NCBI RefSeq assembly: GCF_000003815.2
Contig: NC_049997.1
Span: 9,743,972 to 9,807,971, forward strand
From: Branchiostoma floridae
Taxonomy: Eukaryota; Chordata; Leptocardii; Amphioxiformes; Branchiostomatidae
Reading direction: 5' to 3'
DNA: 64,000 nt
Positions 10,960 to 24,178 of this stretch are shown here, one piece after another. A program made the position numbers and the translations under genes. Every line of letters starts with the position of its first letter. The first letter of the stretch is position 1. The notes beneath the pieces were generated by a model. That model had not been told where the DNA came from and ran no database searches. It was given only the letters and a program-made list of their open reading frames with translations.

Positions 10960-13380
10960 AAAACGGTTATGGTCACGCATCAGTTCTTCTTATAGTCATG
11001 ACGTCAGATCCTGGAGGGATTGTAGCATCGTCACATGTCCACTGGAAGTAGGGCATTGGGCAGGTGCTAAAGCTTGACAAAATGCTGAACAACAAAAACG
11101 GATCTGTGTACATGTTACCAAAAAAAAGTCAAGCATAAAGATGGTACGTGCAAAATTGCACGTTTTACCATGGAGGTTATAGCAAGGAGGTTAACCTCCT
11201 TGGTTATAGGACCCTTATAGGGATACTAGTAACCGCAAGGACGATTTATAAGCTTGGTTGTAACGTTACAGGTTGTATGTAAGAGCGAAAATGTTACAAA
11301 TCTAGAGCAATGTAAACACACCAACTTGGTTGGGAAGTTCCAGACCGGATGACTACAAAAGCTAGTCTGTACCAGACTGACTACGCTGGCTATTATAGGG
11401 AGAATGATTTGCCAATTTCAAGATTATTTTGCCGATTTCTACGATCCCAATACCCCTGTAAGAAGGCGTGGTGTACATGTTGTATGAAAAAAGCGAAAAT
11501 GTTACAAATCTAGAGCAATGTAAACTTGGTTGGGAACTGAATTCCAGAAGTTGACTACATCAGTGGCCATTCTAGCTGTTAGAGCCATATAGGAGGGGTG
11601 ACAACAAAGGAACTTTTCATAATCAATAGTATTCATCCATTTTACGCACACCGTTGCTGTTTATACTAGCACATGGTTCAGCTTACTCTCCAGGCAGAGG
11701 TTCGGCTCCGGTTAACGTTTTTCGTGTTTTTAGGCGTGTTTGTCGGGCTTTCCTATTTTATGCTGTTTTCTTTATGTCCTTCTGGCAGGGATACAAACAT
11801 ACAAATCTATAAAAGAGTATACCGTATTTAAGGACCTTCTATACAATTCCCTTACTACAGGCAAACTTTGGAATAACGAAACTTGACATAGGTATCTTGC
11901 TGGTCATTTTAAGTCTTGTACTTTTATGTTCTTACAGTAAACAGGTAGGCTTAATTTGTCGACTTAACAAATCTTTATTGACACAACGAAAGTACAGCGA
12001 CTATCGTAAAGTCTGCTAAAACTATAACGTCACATGTATATGTGACTACAAAGAAGTGTATACAATGAATTACCTGCTTTGAATAAGAACCAATATATCA
12101 ACATGATGAGTCTAGAGTATCATTTACACAAGTTTTTTATGGCCTAAACATTCTTTGATATAATAAACTACAAGTATTTGTAAGGGTTATATCACCTCCA
12201 TGCCTTACATGAGTGAGACCCTCATGATACTATGTGACGTTACGTCAGTGATACAATAGACCTTTAGGTCACTAGCTTCCAGATTTACGGTGTTTGTACA
12301 ACCTAGAGCGCGGAAAGAACACGAGACCTTTACTATGTCGACCTTTGTACCGAACGCAACAACAACACATAGCGGACTCTCTTAGCAGCTCGTTTGGCTT
12401 TTTGGCGCCACTAGAGATCTAACGCTTTTGACCAATGTTGTTGAAAAGCGGAGCCGCGTTTGAAAACTTGCATAGGAGGAAATTGAAAAGACAAGGTGTT
12501 AAAAAGAAACTCAGCTAGCTGTACTGCTTATAGTTGTACTACATGTAACTGCCTCCAAAGCGCGGTCAAACTTCATAGACCACAGACTTAAAATGGGTGT
12601 TTGTAGACTTATTGTGTAAATTGTTCTTTTTCAAATGGTGGTGGAAGTTGATTGGGTCGGTTGCACGGGGTTGGGTCATTTTTAAAGCATAGATTCGCAT
12701 TTTCTTGTATATAATACTCACAGTATATCTAACAAACAAACAATACCAAAAAGCTTGAATGAAACCTCCACCTCTTGTCTGTACTAAAGATTACGCGGGT
12801 AAAAAGCGTAAAAGAAAATAAGCCAACAAAGCTGTAGAAAACCTCTGCGCAAGAGACTAGCAAGTCTCCAACCTTACATCATCGATGGCCTCTGTTATAC
12901 AAATGTCTAAAACTAGCCAAGTAAGGCAAAGGTAAAGCAGTCATTCTCAATTGATGCGAATTTTCATGTTTTCTCAAGTAGATAACAGAAGTGCGCTGCC
13001 ACGGCGCGCATTTCAGCCAAAGTACCAATCTCAAATTTGAACTTGAGATTACTCTGAACGTACGTAACGTTACTTAGTTGCCGGCTGTTGCCGTAGCGAC
13101 TTAGAAATAACACACTGTGATACTGAAGTATTTGCACGAGTCTCACGACATGTTTTCAGACGTAATCTCAATACCGGGAAACATTTGGGCACTTCCAGGA
13201 AGCAGGAGTTTTGAACTTAAACATGAAACATATCAAGGAGAGCTCTTAATAGTACAGACCGTCTGTTGCCTTACTTTTGATGGTCACGATTGCAGACATG
13301 AAAGCTGGTGTTGCTGTGAGCTAGCCATCATTGACTGCTTATAAGCGATAACAAAAATAGGGTGTATATGATTTGCCAGA
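10960..13380. other. Intergenic region with a degenerate direct repeat
   Basis: No coding exon found. Contents: a perfect 20-bp palindrome at 11183..11202 (CAAGGAGG arms around TTAA); a direct repeat of about 80 bases, 11272..11353 versus 11477..11560, sharing gcgaaaatgttacaaatcta; a truncated MITE at 11684. From about 11800 to 13380 I see nothing recognisable. Confidence 0.5.
11684..11795. mobile_element. Truncated TACTCTCC-family MITE (left end)
   Basis: TACTCTCCAGGCAGAGGTT followed by CGGCTCCGG and gtcgggctttc matches the left arms of the copies at 44040 and 63883. No right inverted repeat follows, so it is a one-ended remnant. Confidence 0.6.
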
Positions 13381-13392
13381 GAACATATTCTA

Positions 13393-13432
13393 TTGTTGTT
13401 GTTGTTGTGTGTGTGTGTGTGTGTGTGTGTGT
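13393..13432. repeat. Microsatellite (TTG)n(TG)n
   Basis: Five TTG units run straight into about thirteen TG units. Simple sequence. Confidence 0.9.
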
Positions 13433-13773
13433 TTCATTGATTTATTTGCTTAGGCACGCATAGACCATGTCCGACAATTACCGATATAGAAAAACAATCA
13501 TGCACTTTGAACTGAACTAGGACGAAAGAAGTCTGTGTGAAGACCATACGTGGTCCACAGAATAACCAAAACAAGTAGCCTTTTCCATACCCTGGACTGT
13601 CAGTTCTAAATAGTTCATTTATAACTCGCTAGTTACTAATTCTACCACCTCTGACCTGCGCTTCCTGTCATTCCGTCAAGTCTGACCTTTGCTATCATCT
13701 TCCCGCTCAGTGTCCGTTACTACAGCAGACAAACATCAAAACCAAAACAACGAAAACATGAACACGGGGTCAA

Positions 13774-14011
13774 AGTAACCTTCATAGTAGGCTCTCTGGG
13801 CCTTTCTTTCGTCTTTTGGGGGCTCATATTGTCATAATCCACTTTTGCTGGCCAGCAGTGCATGCGACCCATTACAGAAAGAAAGGGCCAGCAAAAGTGG
13901 CCTAACAGCAGGCCGGACACAGCAAGATAAAATACAAAATAGAAAGCCCGATAAAAACGACTAAAAATAACGTTAAAAAACAGCCGGAGCCGAACCTCTG
14001 CTTGGAGAGTA
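13774..14011. mobile_element. Composite repeat: GGCTCTCTGGGCC block plus right half of a TACTCTCC-family MITE
   Basis: 13774..13920 matches the repeat at 9141..9285. From about 13920 the sequence runs through tagaaagcccgat, aaacagccggagccgaac and ends in CTCTGCTTGGAGAGTA at 14011, the right terminus of the TACTCTCC family (compare 44040..44246). The left terminus is absent. Confidence 0.6.
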
Positions 14012-14757
14012 GCCGCTACTCCGTACGCGTGTGACGTGCGACACGAGCCTTCAAGCAGACGCTTTTCCTGGAAGACTATAAATCCTTCAGCTGTTTGGCA
14101 CGGCGGGCTACCAAATTTCCTGGAACCAAAGGTACAAAGTACGCTTATGATGTGCAAATCAATGTCTTAAAGGGGACCGGTCGTTTTGTATTTCATGTAC
14201 GTTACTAACGTATAAACCACAACATATAAAAGCAGCCTGGCGATTTTTAAAACTTAACATTGAGATGCAAATTCAGCAACTCAGTCAATTAAGGTCATTC
14301 TTCATCGTCGGACGACAACAGACGTCCTGAAGCAAGGTCATCAGTTCTACCTCAGGCACGTAGGTAAGTCTCATACTCGCTCCGTAAAAGAAGCCTTTTA
14401 TATTTACAGACAAAGAAATAGAAGTACCTCCTGCTCCGCGAACTCGATCAGCGCTCCAGAAATGTTTCGATTTTTCCTTTCTATGTCTGCTTGGAGATAA
14501 GTTAGGAATAAAAGCCTAGTAGGAGTTAATTGGCCTATTTAAAGGAGGGTTGGCCGGCCTGAGTAAAATAACTCCCCTGACCAGCCGACTCCCCCAGCGT
14601 ACTATTGACTCTATTTGTCCAATTTCTACTATTAGACCACCGATCCACGGAGCCTTGTAGAGGCTAGTATCAAACTACCTTATTTGTAGCGTTGTGTCGG
14701 CAGACTAATATCTCCTCGCAGCCAAAGGCGAGGAGCTTATGATAGGCAGGGCTAAAT

Positions 14758-14915
14758 TACTCTCCAAGCAGTGGTTGGTGAATAAAATCGTGACCTTTTC
14801 CTTTCATCAATTTTTTTTCGACCGGCCTTCACAGCAGAGGTTGGTGGGAAGGCCGGTCCAAAAAAAATTGATAAAGGAAAATGTCACGATTTTTCACACC
14901 ACTGCTTGGAGAGTA
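14758..14915. mobile_element. Foldback MITE, TACTCTCC family, with 9-bp target duplication
   Basis: Begins TACTCTCCAAGCAG and ends CTGCTTGGAGAGTA; nearly the entire 158 bases pair as one long hairpin. Flanked by exact direct repeats GGGCTAAAT (14749..14757 and 14916..14924). A 9-bp duplication is typical of Mutator-like transposition; that assignment is inference. Confidence 0.88.
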
Positions 14916-15160
14916 GGGCTAAATCGCAAGGGTCATTTGACGCTGACCTAGGTGACCTCAATACAACCCCAGGTGCGGCCATAGGACTGTAGGTTTCGAA
15001 CCACTCACACTTGTATGGACCAAGGAGGTTAAAATAAGAAGTTCCTCTGATGGACCCCTACTTCTTTCGACTTCTCTCTCTCCTAACGTTGTTACCATCA
15101 GTCTCTGCTTTGGTGTTTTAACATTTCGCATACCTTATGCGCAGGAACTTCGAGTGGATC

Positions 15161-15207
15161 TTTCTGACATGGAAGACATCCACAGTGGATGGCTTCCATG
15201 TCAGAAA
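15161..15207. repeat. Near-perfect inverted repeat, 23-bp arms
   Basis: TTTCTGACATGGAAG with CATCCAC pairs with GTGGATG and CTTCCATGTCAGAAA with one mismatch and a one-base loop. No repeat family recognised; no coding context. Confidence 0.75.
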
Positions 15208-15478
15208 ACGGGATCAAATCTCACCAGTTTAGCTTCTTGAGTACGCGATAAACATACTGGTAGTCTATTGGTAAATCTAATGTGCAATCATGCCCTAGGC
15301 CCTGCGAAACTGGCAACAATCAAACGTGAGTAATGTCACTGAGAGAACGCAACTCCGAGCGTGCAGTGCGCCTCCTAGTTGGTAGAGGTCGCTGGAAAAT
15401 GCCAATTCTCATCACTCATCAATCGCGACCATAACCAGCCAACTCGGTAAAACTTATAGCTTCTTTGGTTCCATTTGT

Positions 15479-16055
15479 GGTCTTCCCTTCCAGTTAACCT
15501 TTTTAATTTTAGAGTTAATATTTGACAGCTGGCTTCTAGAATACCCCTAATCTAAGTCCTCCACTTCCCATGAAAGATAATATCGGAGAATACAAATTTT
15601 ACTGACTGAAAAGGTCATATGAAGTTGTCATTATTTTCAATGCATGATTTCCAATAATTTATCGCTAGAATAATATATTATTAGAATACAAGCAAGATGC
15701 ATGACTGGGCGATTGGAAACTGACGATCATATAAAAGAATTCACCGGATCTTTTTTTTTTTTGTCCAGTAAGATTGTGGTCTTCCCTCCCAACCCTTCTA
15801 ATTTTTTTGATTACTGGCTTCGTGAATACCAATTCCCTACATGGACACAGCTCATGAACTGTACTAGTAACAAATAACGAATACAGATCTTACCACACAG
15901 TCGGTTCATTGCAAACACTCTGACCTCAATGAAAAGGTCATATGAGGTTAATATTTTCAATGCATGGTTTCCAGGAATTCATTACTAGAATATAAATGTA
16001 TGCATGACTCGGCGATTGGGGACTGACGATCACACGCCAGAATTCACCAATTTAT
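15479..16055. repeat. Diverged tandem duplication of a unit of about 285 bases
   Basis: Unit 1 (about 15479-15750) and unit 2 (about 15764-16055) share gtggtcttcc, ctggcttc, aaaaggtcatatga, ttttcaatgcatg, tgcatgact and gcgattgg in the same order. They are clearly homologous but diverged. Confidence 0.6.
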
Positions 16056-16091
16056 GGAGTAGGAATTTCAGCTCACAAGGCACGTGTTTTA

Positions 16092-16334
16092 AGGCCCCTC
16101 TCACTGCACTTGCGTCAAGCTTGCATCACTGCGGGGTTTGTTCACTGCATCACTGTTTTGTTATTTCTCGAATTCTTTATAATTTAGATATTGCGTAATA
16201 CGTAAAAGAATGACTTAGAAGACGACAAAATACACAAAAAGTAAGAAAACTCGTTCTTTATCTCTGAAATTCGTTAAGTATCTTTCAAACCCCGCAGTGA
16301 CGCAAGCTTGACGCAAGTGCCGTGGGAATGCACC
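16092..16334. mobile_element. MITE, CTCTCACTGCACTTG family
   Basis: Left part CTCTCACTGCACTTGCGTCA and right part ending in a GACGCAAGTGC and TGGGAATGCACC region form imperfect inverted repeats. The homologue at 48327..48575 shares the whole length, including gacgacaaaatacaca. Confidence 0.7.
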
Positions 16335-16709
16335 ATTACGGAGAAATACCGCCCACAAATAGGTGCGACGTTGAACGTTCGTAACCACCATAAGCATGAT
16401 AAGTTTGGGTTTCTATTGGTACTGAGAACTAGAAATGAATCAAATGATGTTTACACATATAGAACAACGTCTTTCCCGTACTGACTACGCTTGCTATTAC
16501 AGGGAGAATAATTTGTCATTGGAGTTTTGCTCATTGAGTCTGGTAGCAAAACTCCCATGGTAAACTAGTAATTCTCCCGGTAAGGGGAGTTGGTCCCACA
16601 TTGTTTCTGAGAAAACGCTCACACAGACGACTAAATAACTTCTGACTTTTAGTTTTAGGCAAATGACTTTCTATTCGACTTTCTTTTTGTTTTCCTAAGA
16701 AATGTCAAG

Positions 16710-17330
16710 TATTTCAAGCCAAGTGACAGATGACTTGTCAAGGTCTCCATATGGGTTTATGGATTGTGATTTTCTTTTCTTTGTAGCATGCTTTTATTTC
16801 CTTGTATGTAAATACTGGGCCTTATTGAAAACCAGTTTCTCTAAACTGAATAGGCCACCCAGGCGTTTGAAAATAAACAAACAAACAAACAAACCACACA
16901 CTCATGTCTACAAAGAGACACATAATCCGTATTTCTTTCACCTTCATCAGGCCAAACTACTAGTAATCGAATTCCAGCCTAAGAAGACCACTCTGGGTCT
17001 GGGCTGGTAAAATCTGGTCTGTCATGTGGACAGGTTGTCACTATAGAAAAGAAATCAAACCCAATATCATTCATTTTAGATTAGATGTATCACTAGTTGA
17101 TGACCCCTATTTCACTTAATGTCCACTTTGTTATTGTATACCATTCAGTATCATTGTACTTTCATACATGTATTTTTGGAATTTGCCCCTGGGCATGAGT
17201 TTGCAATAAAGATTATTATTATAGACAGGATTCTTACTTAAATGCTTGTGTCAATGGGAAAAGTTATAATCTAAAGTAGATTCTACTATCAAAAAGTGGT
17301 AATTTTCATAATTGTTTGTTGACGTTTGAA
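16710..17330. repeat. CAGTCAAACC-type dispersed repeat, interrupted by insertions
   Basis: Shares aagtgacagatgacttgtca, aatccgta, gtctgtcatgtggacagg and aatgcttgtgtcaatggg with 21700..22022 and, in part, with 32105-33475, 46344-47012 and (reverse) 59687..59818. It is interrupted by an A-rich (aaac)n-tailed insert near 16745-16895 and by a LINE tail at 17047..17219. Confidence 0.65.
17047..17219 (+). mobile_element. LINE 3' tail inserted with TATAG target duplication
   Basis: The insert ends with gggcatgagtttgcaataaa and (att)n, the same 3' terminus as the fragments at 10060..10475 and about 26600. Uninterrupted sister copies of the host repeat read gtcactatagac, so the flanking TATAG (17042..17046, 17220..17224) is the target duplication. 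Non-coding. Confidence 0.7.
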
Positions 17331-17533
17331 AGGGAGGTTCCAACTAGATAAACAATTAAAACTTATCCATGAGTATACGAGATTTTGCTGACATGATAAG
17401 TTGTACTTAATGTTCAGTCGCAATAAAAACCATCATGCTTCATCTCAATTTAGATATTGTGCATCTCTCAAGCTATCCTTCAACAAAACGTACTCTTGTT
17501 GCGCCTACTCTACTACTCAGCCAACTCTTGTAA

Positions 17534-17706
17534 ACCGGAAGTGAATTTGTTTCCAGAACGAGGCTGGCTCGCCCAGGGTGGGGATAAAGGTCAACAATAA
17601 TGTCGGGTTCGTTGGCAGAAATTGCAGGATTTTACCTCAAAATCTGAGCTTTCTGCGGATCGGGACTGGTTCGTGGGGCCGGAGTGTCGCCGCAGCGGGG
17701 AAGACG
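17534..17706 (+). promoter_or_regulatory. Candidate CpG-rich promoter and non-coding first exon
   Basis: ACCGGAAGTG (17534..17543) is a strong ETS/GABP-type site in a locally GC- and CpG-rich stretch, followed by sequence ending in a consensus splice donor ACG|GTGAGT (exon end 17706). The next plus-strand 3' splice site leading to a coding exon is at 39870, so it could be a 5' untranslated exon of the FRS2-like gene. There is no transcript evidence; the link is inference. Confidence 0.35.
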
Positions 17707-17709
17707 GTG

Positions 17710-20700
17710 AGTGCAGCGGTGGTACATCCGCGATTTTAGCACCCCATTTCCTCCGCCGTTTCTGGCACCGAGGCCGCCACATCCTGATGTGTGGCGATCG
17801 GCATATCACGAGCGTTTATTTTTGCTCAAAACTGCACGATTTTACCTCAGATTTCGCCCGTTTTTGACGCTGTTTCTGCAGTTATGCTCTATTTTGCATG
17901 TGTAGACTGCTTTGCAAAGTCTAACGTAGCTGTAGCAGCTTGCACTAGCCAGATTTCCCCCTGCAAACTGCGCAGACCTGGTCCCGGGCCCGAGCTCAAG
18001 AGAGACATACGATGTTTTGGCAAATGTTGGCAGAGAATATTTATTTATCTGGTCCGGGCGGATCGTTGCGAGCTACTCTAGGGTTGCTGGAAAACTTCCC
18101 AGACGGCACAAAACTCTTCTGAGGGGGCTGTAGTGTCGTCTGCAGGCCGGGGTGTTTGTTGTTGTTCCGGGTTGTTGTGGTTTGGAGGGTGATCTGATCA
18201 TCATGTGAATCTGATGGCACGTATATCATCTCATACGTGGATTTGTTGTAGACATATTTTGAAGAAGGAGGGGGGGGGGGGGAGTTTGCATATGGATGGG
18301 GTGGGCACTACTGTTTTTACAGCCTTGCAGGGTGTAAATATATGTATGTGCATCAGATTTATCGCTTTGATAACTTGTTTAATGAGGATAAGGTTCCATG
18401 ACATACTAGTACTTGTACAAATAGGTTTTATCTTAAATACACTGAACAATATCTATAACTTAAAATTTATGCAGTCAATAATTCTATAAAGCTACACTTA
18501 AGTGATATTTTCAAATACAAGCGAGAGCTCTGATTGACTCCTTCACACAGTATAAACAAGAATTCAGAAGTTTGATCCCAGTTGCATTGCATCTAATATA
18601 TAAAATAGTTGATAATTTCAAATTTGAAACTCATTTATTGGAAATGAGTGACGATTGGGGGAGTGAACAGGAGCGATCAAACACTAGGGTAGTTTCCAGG
18701 TTTCTACAAATTGTGAAACTTCCGCAGTGTTTTTGCTGTGGTAGATCTATCGCAAAGTTATGACTCCGCGAGTATGTGTCTCCCGTATGCCAACTGTATG
18801 ACAGATTTGCTTAACTGAATTTTTATCGAAAGCCTCCTTTATTCCTCCTATTGTGAAATAAATAAACCCCCTAAAAAGTACTAAGGTAAAAGTCTGGTCC
18901 TACAAGCAAATTTGCATCCAAGGATGGAGGGACGGGTCCTAAAGACAGGCCTGATGATTGCAGGCTACAATGTTTCAGTAGTGATCAGATATTTGATAAA
19001 AGAAAAACTGGTGTTACTTCTTAAACTTGGTTATTGACAAGGTTTTGTTCCAGATTCTAGTTTGAGTTCGTGTGAATGACTTGACTTTGTCCTCTTTGTG
19101 TCAATAAAGACCACGAACTGTCCAATAACAATCACACGTACTTAAGAGCTTGTTCTTGGAAACTACAATGCTTAAGAGGACTTTTGTTGTAATTGCTATT
19201 TACATACATTTAGTACTACATACATGTGAAATTCATCTGAAGTACAACCACTGTTATTGTTTCTCCAAATGCGTAGCAAATTGATTTAAGGATTAGGTGG
19301 CTGTGGGTTTAAAATCCAAAGTTATTTATCATGTAGTTTTGCTGATGAAACAATTGAGTAGAATGGCAAATTCATACATATAGCATAGCTACACAGCATC
19401 TTATAGCGAGATAGCAGACACCATAATGCATACATGGCAACTTTGATTTTAGAAATCAGTTTTGACAATCTTGATGTGTTTTTTTTTAAATCAGATTTCG
19501 TAACCTTGATACAAAAATCAGTTTGGATAAGTTTTGTAAGGAATGTCAGGTTACCCACAGAAATTCCTATCGTTCTCACTGATATTGTCGTCAAAGTATA
19601 CAAGTTTCTCAAATTTCATATTTTATCGTCTCACAGTACCTTGTTTTACCATCTTTAAGTTTTCAAACTTGGGTTGTTCACTGGGTAACCCATAGTCGTG
19701 AAGTTGGTTGCTAATACAAGAAAACTTGGTTTCCCCCAGAAGTCAGGACAATCTTGATTCCATTTTCAAAATTGATGTCAAATCTTTGGCCTTAGGGAAA
19801 ACAACTTTCCAACCAGTTCTTGCAATCTATCATGACAACTTGAATTATCAAGCAAAAGTGTGGAACATATTAGAAACATAAATGCAAACCATATTTGTTG
19901 GTACTGTTAGTTACTGTTGACAATGTTTCTATTGTCCATACGGAACACAAGCTTTGGTTTCTCTACGAAAATGAAGCAATGTATAGCCCATTTCATGGAT
20001 GAGTAACCGACTCAAAAGGGGCAAGTACCAAACTTTTGTTGAAGGATTACTTGTCAGTGGTTGGTATGTTTATATACATGTACATGTACTGTGTTTCACT
20101 TAGTATTCTTTCTCCGTCACATATGCGTGAGAAAAATCCTTGTAGGACAGTTTCAACAGTGCTTTTTCTAAATTCTGGCCAAACAGTTGTATATTTGGGT
20201 AACAAATTTGACATAACAAACTTTTATGGCTGTGTGGTTCAGATATTTTTAGGTATCAGATTTCTATGACAAGCAGATATCCTTGCCAATATATACAAAA
20301 TGGAGGCTATATATATCCTGGTAGTAAGTTCAAGTAGTAGTAGTACTAGTTGTAAGCACAGTCATCAAAATTTCAAATTTTTTGTTGTTGTTATTATTGT
20401 TTTCTCATATGCAACAATTTAAAGTATGATAGGTCATTCAGTGTAATATAACCAGTTGCTGCCGCACTGCATGCCTGCAAAGCTGGTGACCAGCTATACA
20501 GAAAACTGTATTAGGAATATAATAAAGAAATAGAAGTGTATTTCATATTCTTTACAAATTATATGCTTTGCTTTCAAACTCAAAGCAATATTGCAGCAGT
20601 TACAATTGTTTTTCTAGCACCGTACTCAATGTTTTTCCATGTATACACGGAAAGTCATATCAATTCTATAGCTCTCAATATTTTGGGTATACACACATAC

Positions 20701-21690
20701 ATGCAGCATGTAGTGCGTACTACAAGATATTAAGGGTTTAAGGATGTCGGACATAGATTTTTAGATTACAATACAGCCTGATCAAAATAGCAATAGCAAT
20801 ACTGTAAATGTCTTAACGTTTGCGGAGATTTAATATTATGGTAAGGAGAAAACGGATTGTTTGAGGTGGGTTTTACTTTACGATTGAAACAAGACAGAAT
20901 AAGTAATTTTGTTGTGGTCGAAATTTTGCATTGAAGAGGTTACGGTGAACATTGAACCACCAGGAAAATTGTGATATTTAAAGTATACAGCACGGTACTG
21001 TTCTGCAATAACCAAATAAGGCTGAGGGTAATCTTATCATGCAGTACTTGATGATTCAGAACATGAATGTGATAGTCCTTTATCTGAGTCAAGTCAGTTC
21101 AGATTAGGTTTACCATTGTAATGTTATGAGCAATGCAGTAATCTAGCTAAGGACTAGACAAGGGGTGGGTATCAGTACATGGCATTGATGCAGAAATGGT
21201 AGGTCCAATCCGGAAAAAACTTGACCTGAAAAAATTGGACGACAGGTTTCCGGACCGATTAAAAAATGAATGAAAATTTTACTTTAATGTGATTGGTTGG
21301 AAAGGGGTGCAAGTCTGTTGTTTTGAGTCAAAATTTGACATGAAGGTTCATTTTGAGGTTGAGAAGTAAGAAGAATTTGATTGGTTGATTTTTTTGTCTG
21401 TAGTTTATGCAAATATTTTCCTTGCTTCTCACTTTTTTTCTGTTATCAACAATTTCTTTATCCAATTTTTCACTGCAATTTTGATACGCTCGTCACCTTT
21501 CCCACAACCTCTTCTCAGGCCAGTATCATACAATGTACAAAGGATACATGTAGTTACAAATTTGCACAAAAGCAACATCTAATATCATCACAGAACAGCC
21601 ACCTCCATTATTGTATGACTCTTGAGACGTAACCTCTGAACACAAGGGTGCCAGAAGAACATATGGTAAGGGTTGGTTTGGACGTCTTGT
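17710..21690. other. Non-coding stretch, probably intronic or intergenic
   Basis: No coding exon recognised. It contains a G13 run (18270..18282), a decayed GCGG-family MITE (20802..20990) and a short repeat (about 20440-20510, ataaccagttgctgcc) that recurs near 39450. A 28-base phrase around gattttacctca near 17627 recurs near 17838. Confidence 0.5.
20802..20990. mobile_element. Decayed GCGG-family MITE
   Basis: Starts CTGTAAATG after a TA and keeps a gcggagattta block, but most TTCGCGG words are mutated. The length matches the intact copies of about 208 bases. Confidence 0.5.
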
Positions 21691-21699
21691 CCTTGAAAT

Positions 21700-22022
21700 G
21701 GCACCAAGTGACAGATGACTTGTCAAGGTCACCACATTCTCATGTCTACAAGGAGACACACAATCCGTATTACTTTCACCTTCGGCGGGCGGAATGAATC
21801 GTATTCCTTTGTTCTTGGAAATACAGTCATAAGTGCCCAAGAAGACCACTTTAGACTTGTAAAATATGGTCTGTCATGTGGACAGGTGGTCAATACTGAC
21901 AGAATTCTTAGTTTAACGTCAGTGTGAATGGAAAATTATGATCTAAAGGACTATCAAAAAGTGGTCATATTGGCCAGGTGGGCCTTATGTAGAGGTGGTC
22001 ACTAGTAGAGGTTTGACTGTAG
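21700..22022. repeat. CAGTCAAACC-type dispersed repeat
   Basis: Shares aagtgacagatgacttgtca, gtctgtcatgtggacagg, aaagtggtca and a ggtttgactg end with the copy at 16710. It directly abuts the foldback MITE at 22030. Confidence 0.65.
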
Positions 22023-22029
22023 TTAGTCC

Positions 22030-22191
22030 TACTCTCCAAGCAGAGGTTGGTGGGGAAGATTGTGACTTTTTTTATCACATACCCCATTTTCTGTCTGCAT
22101 TCTGTCTTTTTGCTGGTGGGAGTGAGGATAGAAAATGGGTCATATGATAAAAACTTCATAACCTTCACCACCAACCTCTGCTTGGAGAGTA
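22030..22191. mobile_element. Foldback MITE, TACTCTCC family
   Basis: TACTCTCCAAGCAGAGGTT and AACCTCTGCTTGGAGAGTA termini; the arms continue through ggtggggaag and cacataccccattttct and pair with the right half. Core unrelated to that of the copy at 14758. Flanks (agttagtcc/gctagtaga) look like an eroded 9-bp duplication. Confidence 0.85.
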
Positions 22192-22980
22192 GCTAGTAGA
22201 TTTGCAGTCAAAACCAAAAGTATCAATTATAACAGTAAAGTTTAGCATTTCAAGCAATTCTGATAAAAGGTATCGTTTCCATCATAATATTTTGTTAACT
22301 TACTGTTCAAGCAATGAAGTATGCAAAGCAAGAATAATTATATTTGCTTGCATGTTAATGTTTTGCCTTGTATTTGTAAATTCGGCAGTGGTAAGACAGC
22401 ATATTTTCTCTTGTTGTTTGGATACTTACAAAATAGTTGCCCCATTTATGTCAACTCAATTCTTCATCAAACACTTGGCCATTCTTCTCCAATTTTTCCT
22501 CACAAAAAGACTTATACCACCAAGTTGTATCACAATTATTCGCTGCCCATTCTGCCCATTGACAACTGAAATCAAGTCAATCAATTTGCACTAGAGGGGT
22601 ACAATTAATGGCCCTAAATCAACTCCCCTGTTTACCCAGTGTGTGACAAACAGTGCAGTCAACTGTACAAATGGCAGCCCTCCCGCTGGCTGGCTGTGTC
22701 AACATGCCTGAACTTTCAGGAGTAATTAGCACCCTCAGACAATCACTGAATCAGGCCAGGAGAAATCTCCACTGTAGGACTAGAACTAGTTCTCAGGAGT
22801 ACTGGCCAACTGGGCTGTCTCCAGGACCTGTCCTTTCGTCCCAGAACAGAAATTTGCTTCTTGGAACAGAAGAAATTTTTTTGACCCATCAGTGCAAAAA
22901 ATCTGAACTGCATGACAGAAGATTGATGGAAATGCATTTTCCTAGCCTTAAAATGACATAGATTTAACAAAGCAAACTCT

Positions 22981-23187
22981 TTTTCTAGCAGTGGTCTAGG
23001 CTCTGGCTTGTTCTAAGTGTCGTTTTAGGCATTTTTTTTGCCTTCCTATTCATTCAATTTTTTGTTCCATAGACAGGTTGTGTATGAAATAAGAATAAAA
23101 AAACATGACAAAATGGAATGACCAACAAAATGTCCAAGAAGGCGTCCCAAAAACAAGTGGGAGCCCAACAACCTCTGCTTGGAGAGT
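22981..23187. mobile_element. Degenerate TACTCTCC-family MITE
   Basis: The right end AACCTCTGCTTGGAGAGTA is intact (ends at 23187). The left end is eroded to a tagcagtgg/ggctctggct sequence near 22985. Confidence 0.55.
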
Positions 23188-24178
23188 ACTTTAGGCGCTT
23201 ACAGTGCGACGAAAATCCCAGTGTTGTTACAAAACGTTTTTGGGAAGGTGTTATTATTGTGTTAAAGTTTAACAGGCCTGTGTTTGTACGTGTGGGCAGT
23301 TGTGAGGCAAAACAAAAATAAACAAGAGTTACTCATACCCACGTCCTGGGTCAATGACTCGTACATTGGAGGTGTTGCTTTTAATGTTATGTGCACATGA
23401 GTAAGACAATTTTCTCAGAATTGTTGAAGGCTGCTTGCGTTTGAAAGTTCGAGGAATTGATGAAAGGCTTGTTATCCTTTCATCACTCAAAATACAAATA
23501 AACATACCGACTTGCAACATGTAAAGGATTTTATGATTTCAAATCAAGAGCTCGTTATATAAAATGTACTTTGGTGTAAAGTTTTAGGCTTGATATTAAG
23601 GGTAACAAAATGAACGCTATGAAGAAAGTCTACAGCAGGAATTATAACTTCAGTAAGATATTAGTTTTTCTGTGTGGAACTTAAGATTTCTGACAACTTC
23701 TGATATTTGTAGATTTCAATAACAGAATTTTGAGCTCATTGTTGTATGGACACAGCAAATTGATGAAAAACTTAAATGTATCCATAAGGAGAGCATATAT
23801 ATCTTAATTTCACCATATGATTTCACCATATGATAATCGCCTTCAATAATGTTTCTCTAGACCTTGGACCTTATACCGGCAATATGTGATAGAGCCAGTT
23901 TGTTTAACTAGAAGTCGATGATAATAAAGGGAACACATCTGAGCATGTTATGAAGTGTTTGCAGAAATTTGTGTGGGTGGGTGTCTTGGTAAAGGGACAC
24001 AAACAGTTGGAGACTGGTCCTGTTTGTCAGAGTTTGTACTTCTAGTGGGTAAAATTAAAAACAAACCAAAGTGCGGTGATTCAACCTACAGACCACACAC
24101 TGTTAGGGGTGTGCCATGACATTAGGAGCACTCTGTAAGTGAGAAGGCTTTTTCTTTTCTTGTTCTAACTAATAAGCT

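Noticed and set aside
13720..14157. 145-codon minus-strand frame
   Set aside because: It runs through a dispersed repeat and a MITE arm; chance frame.
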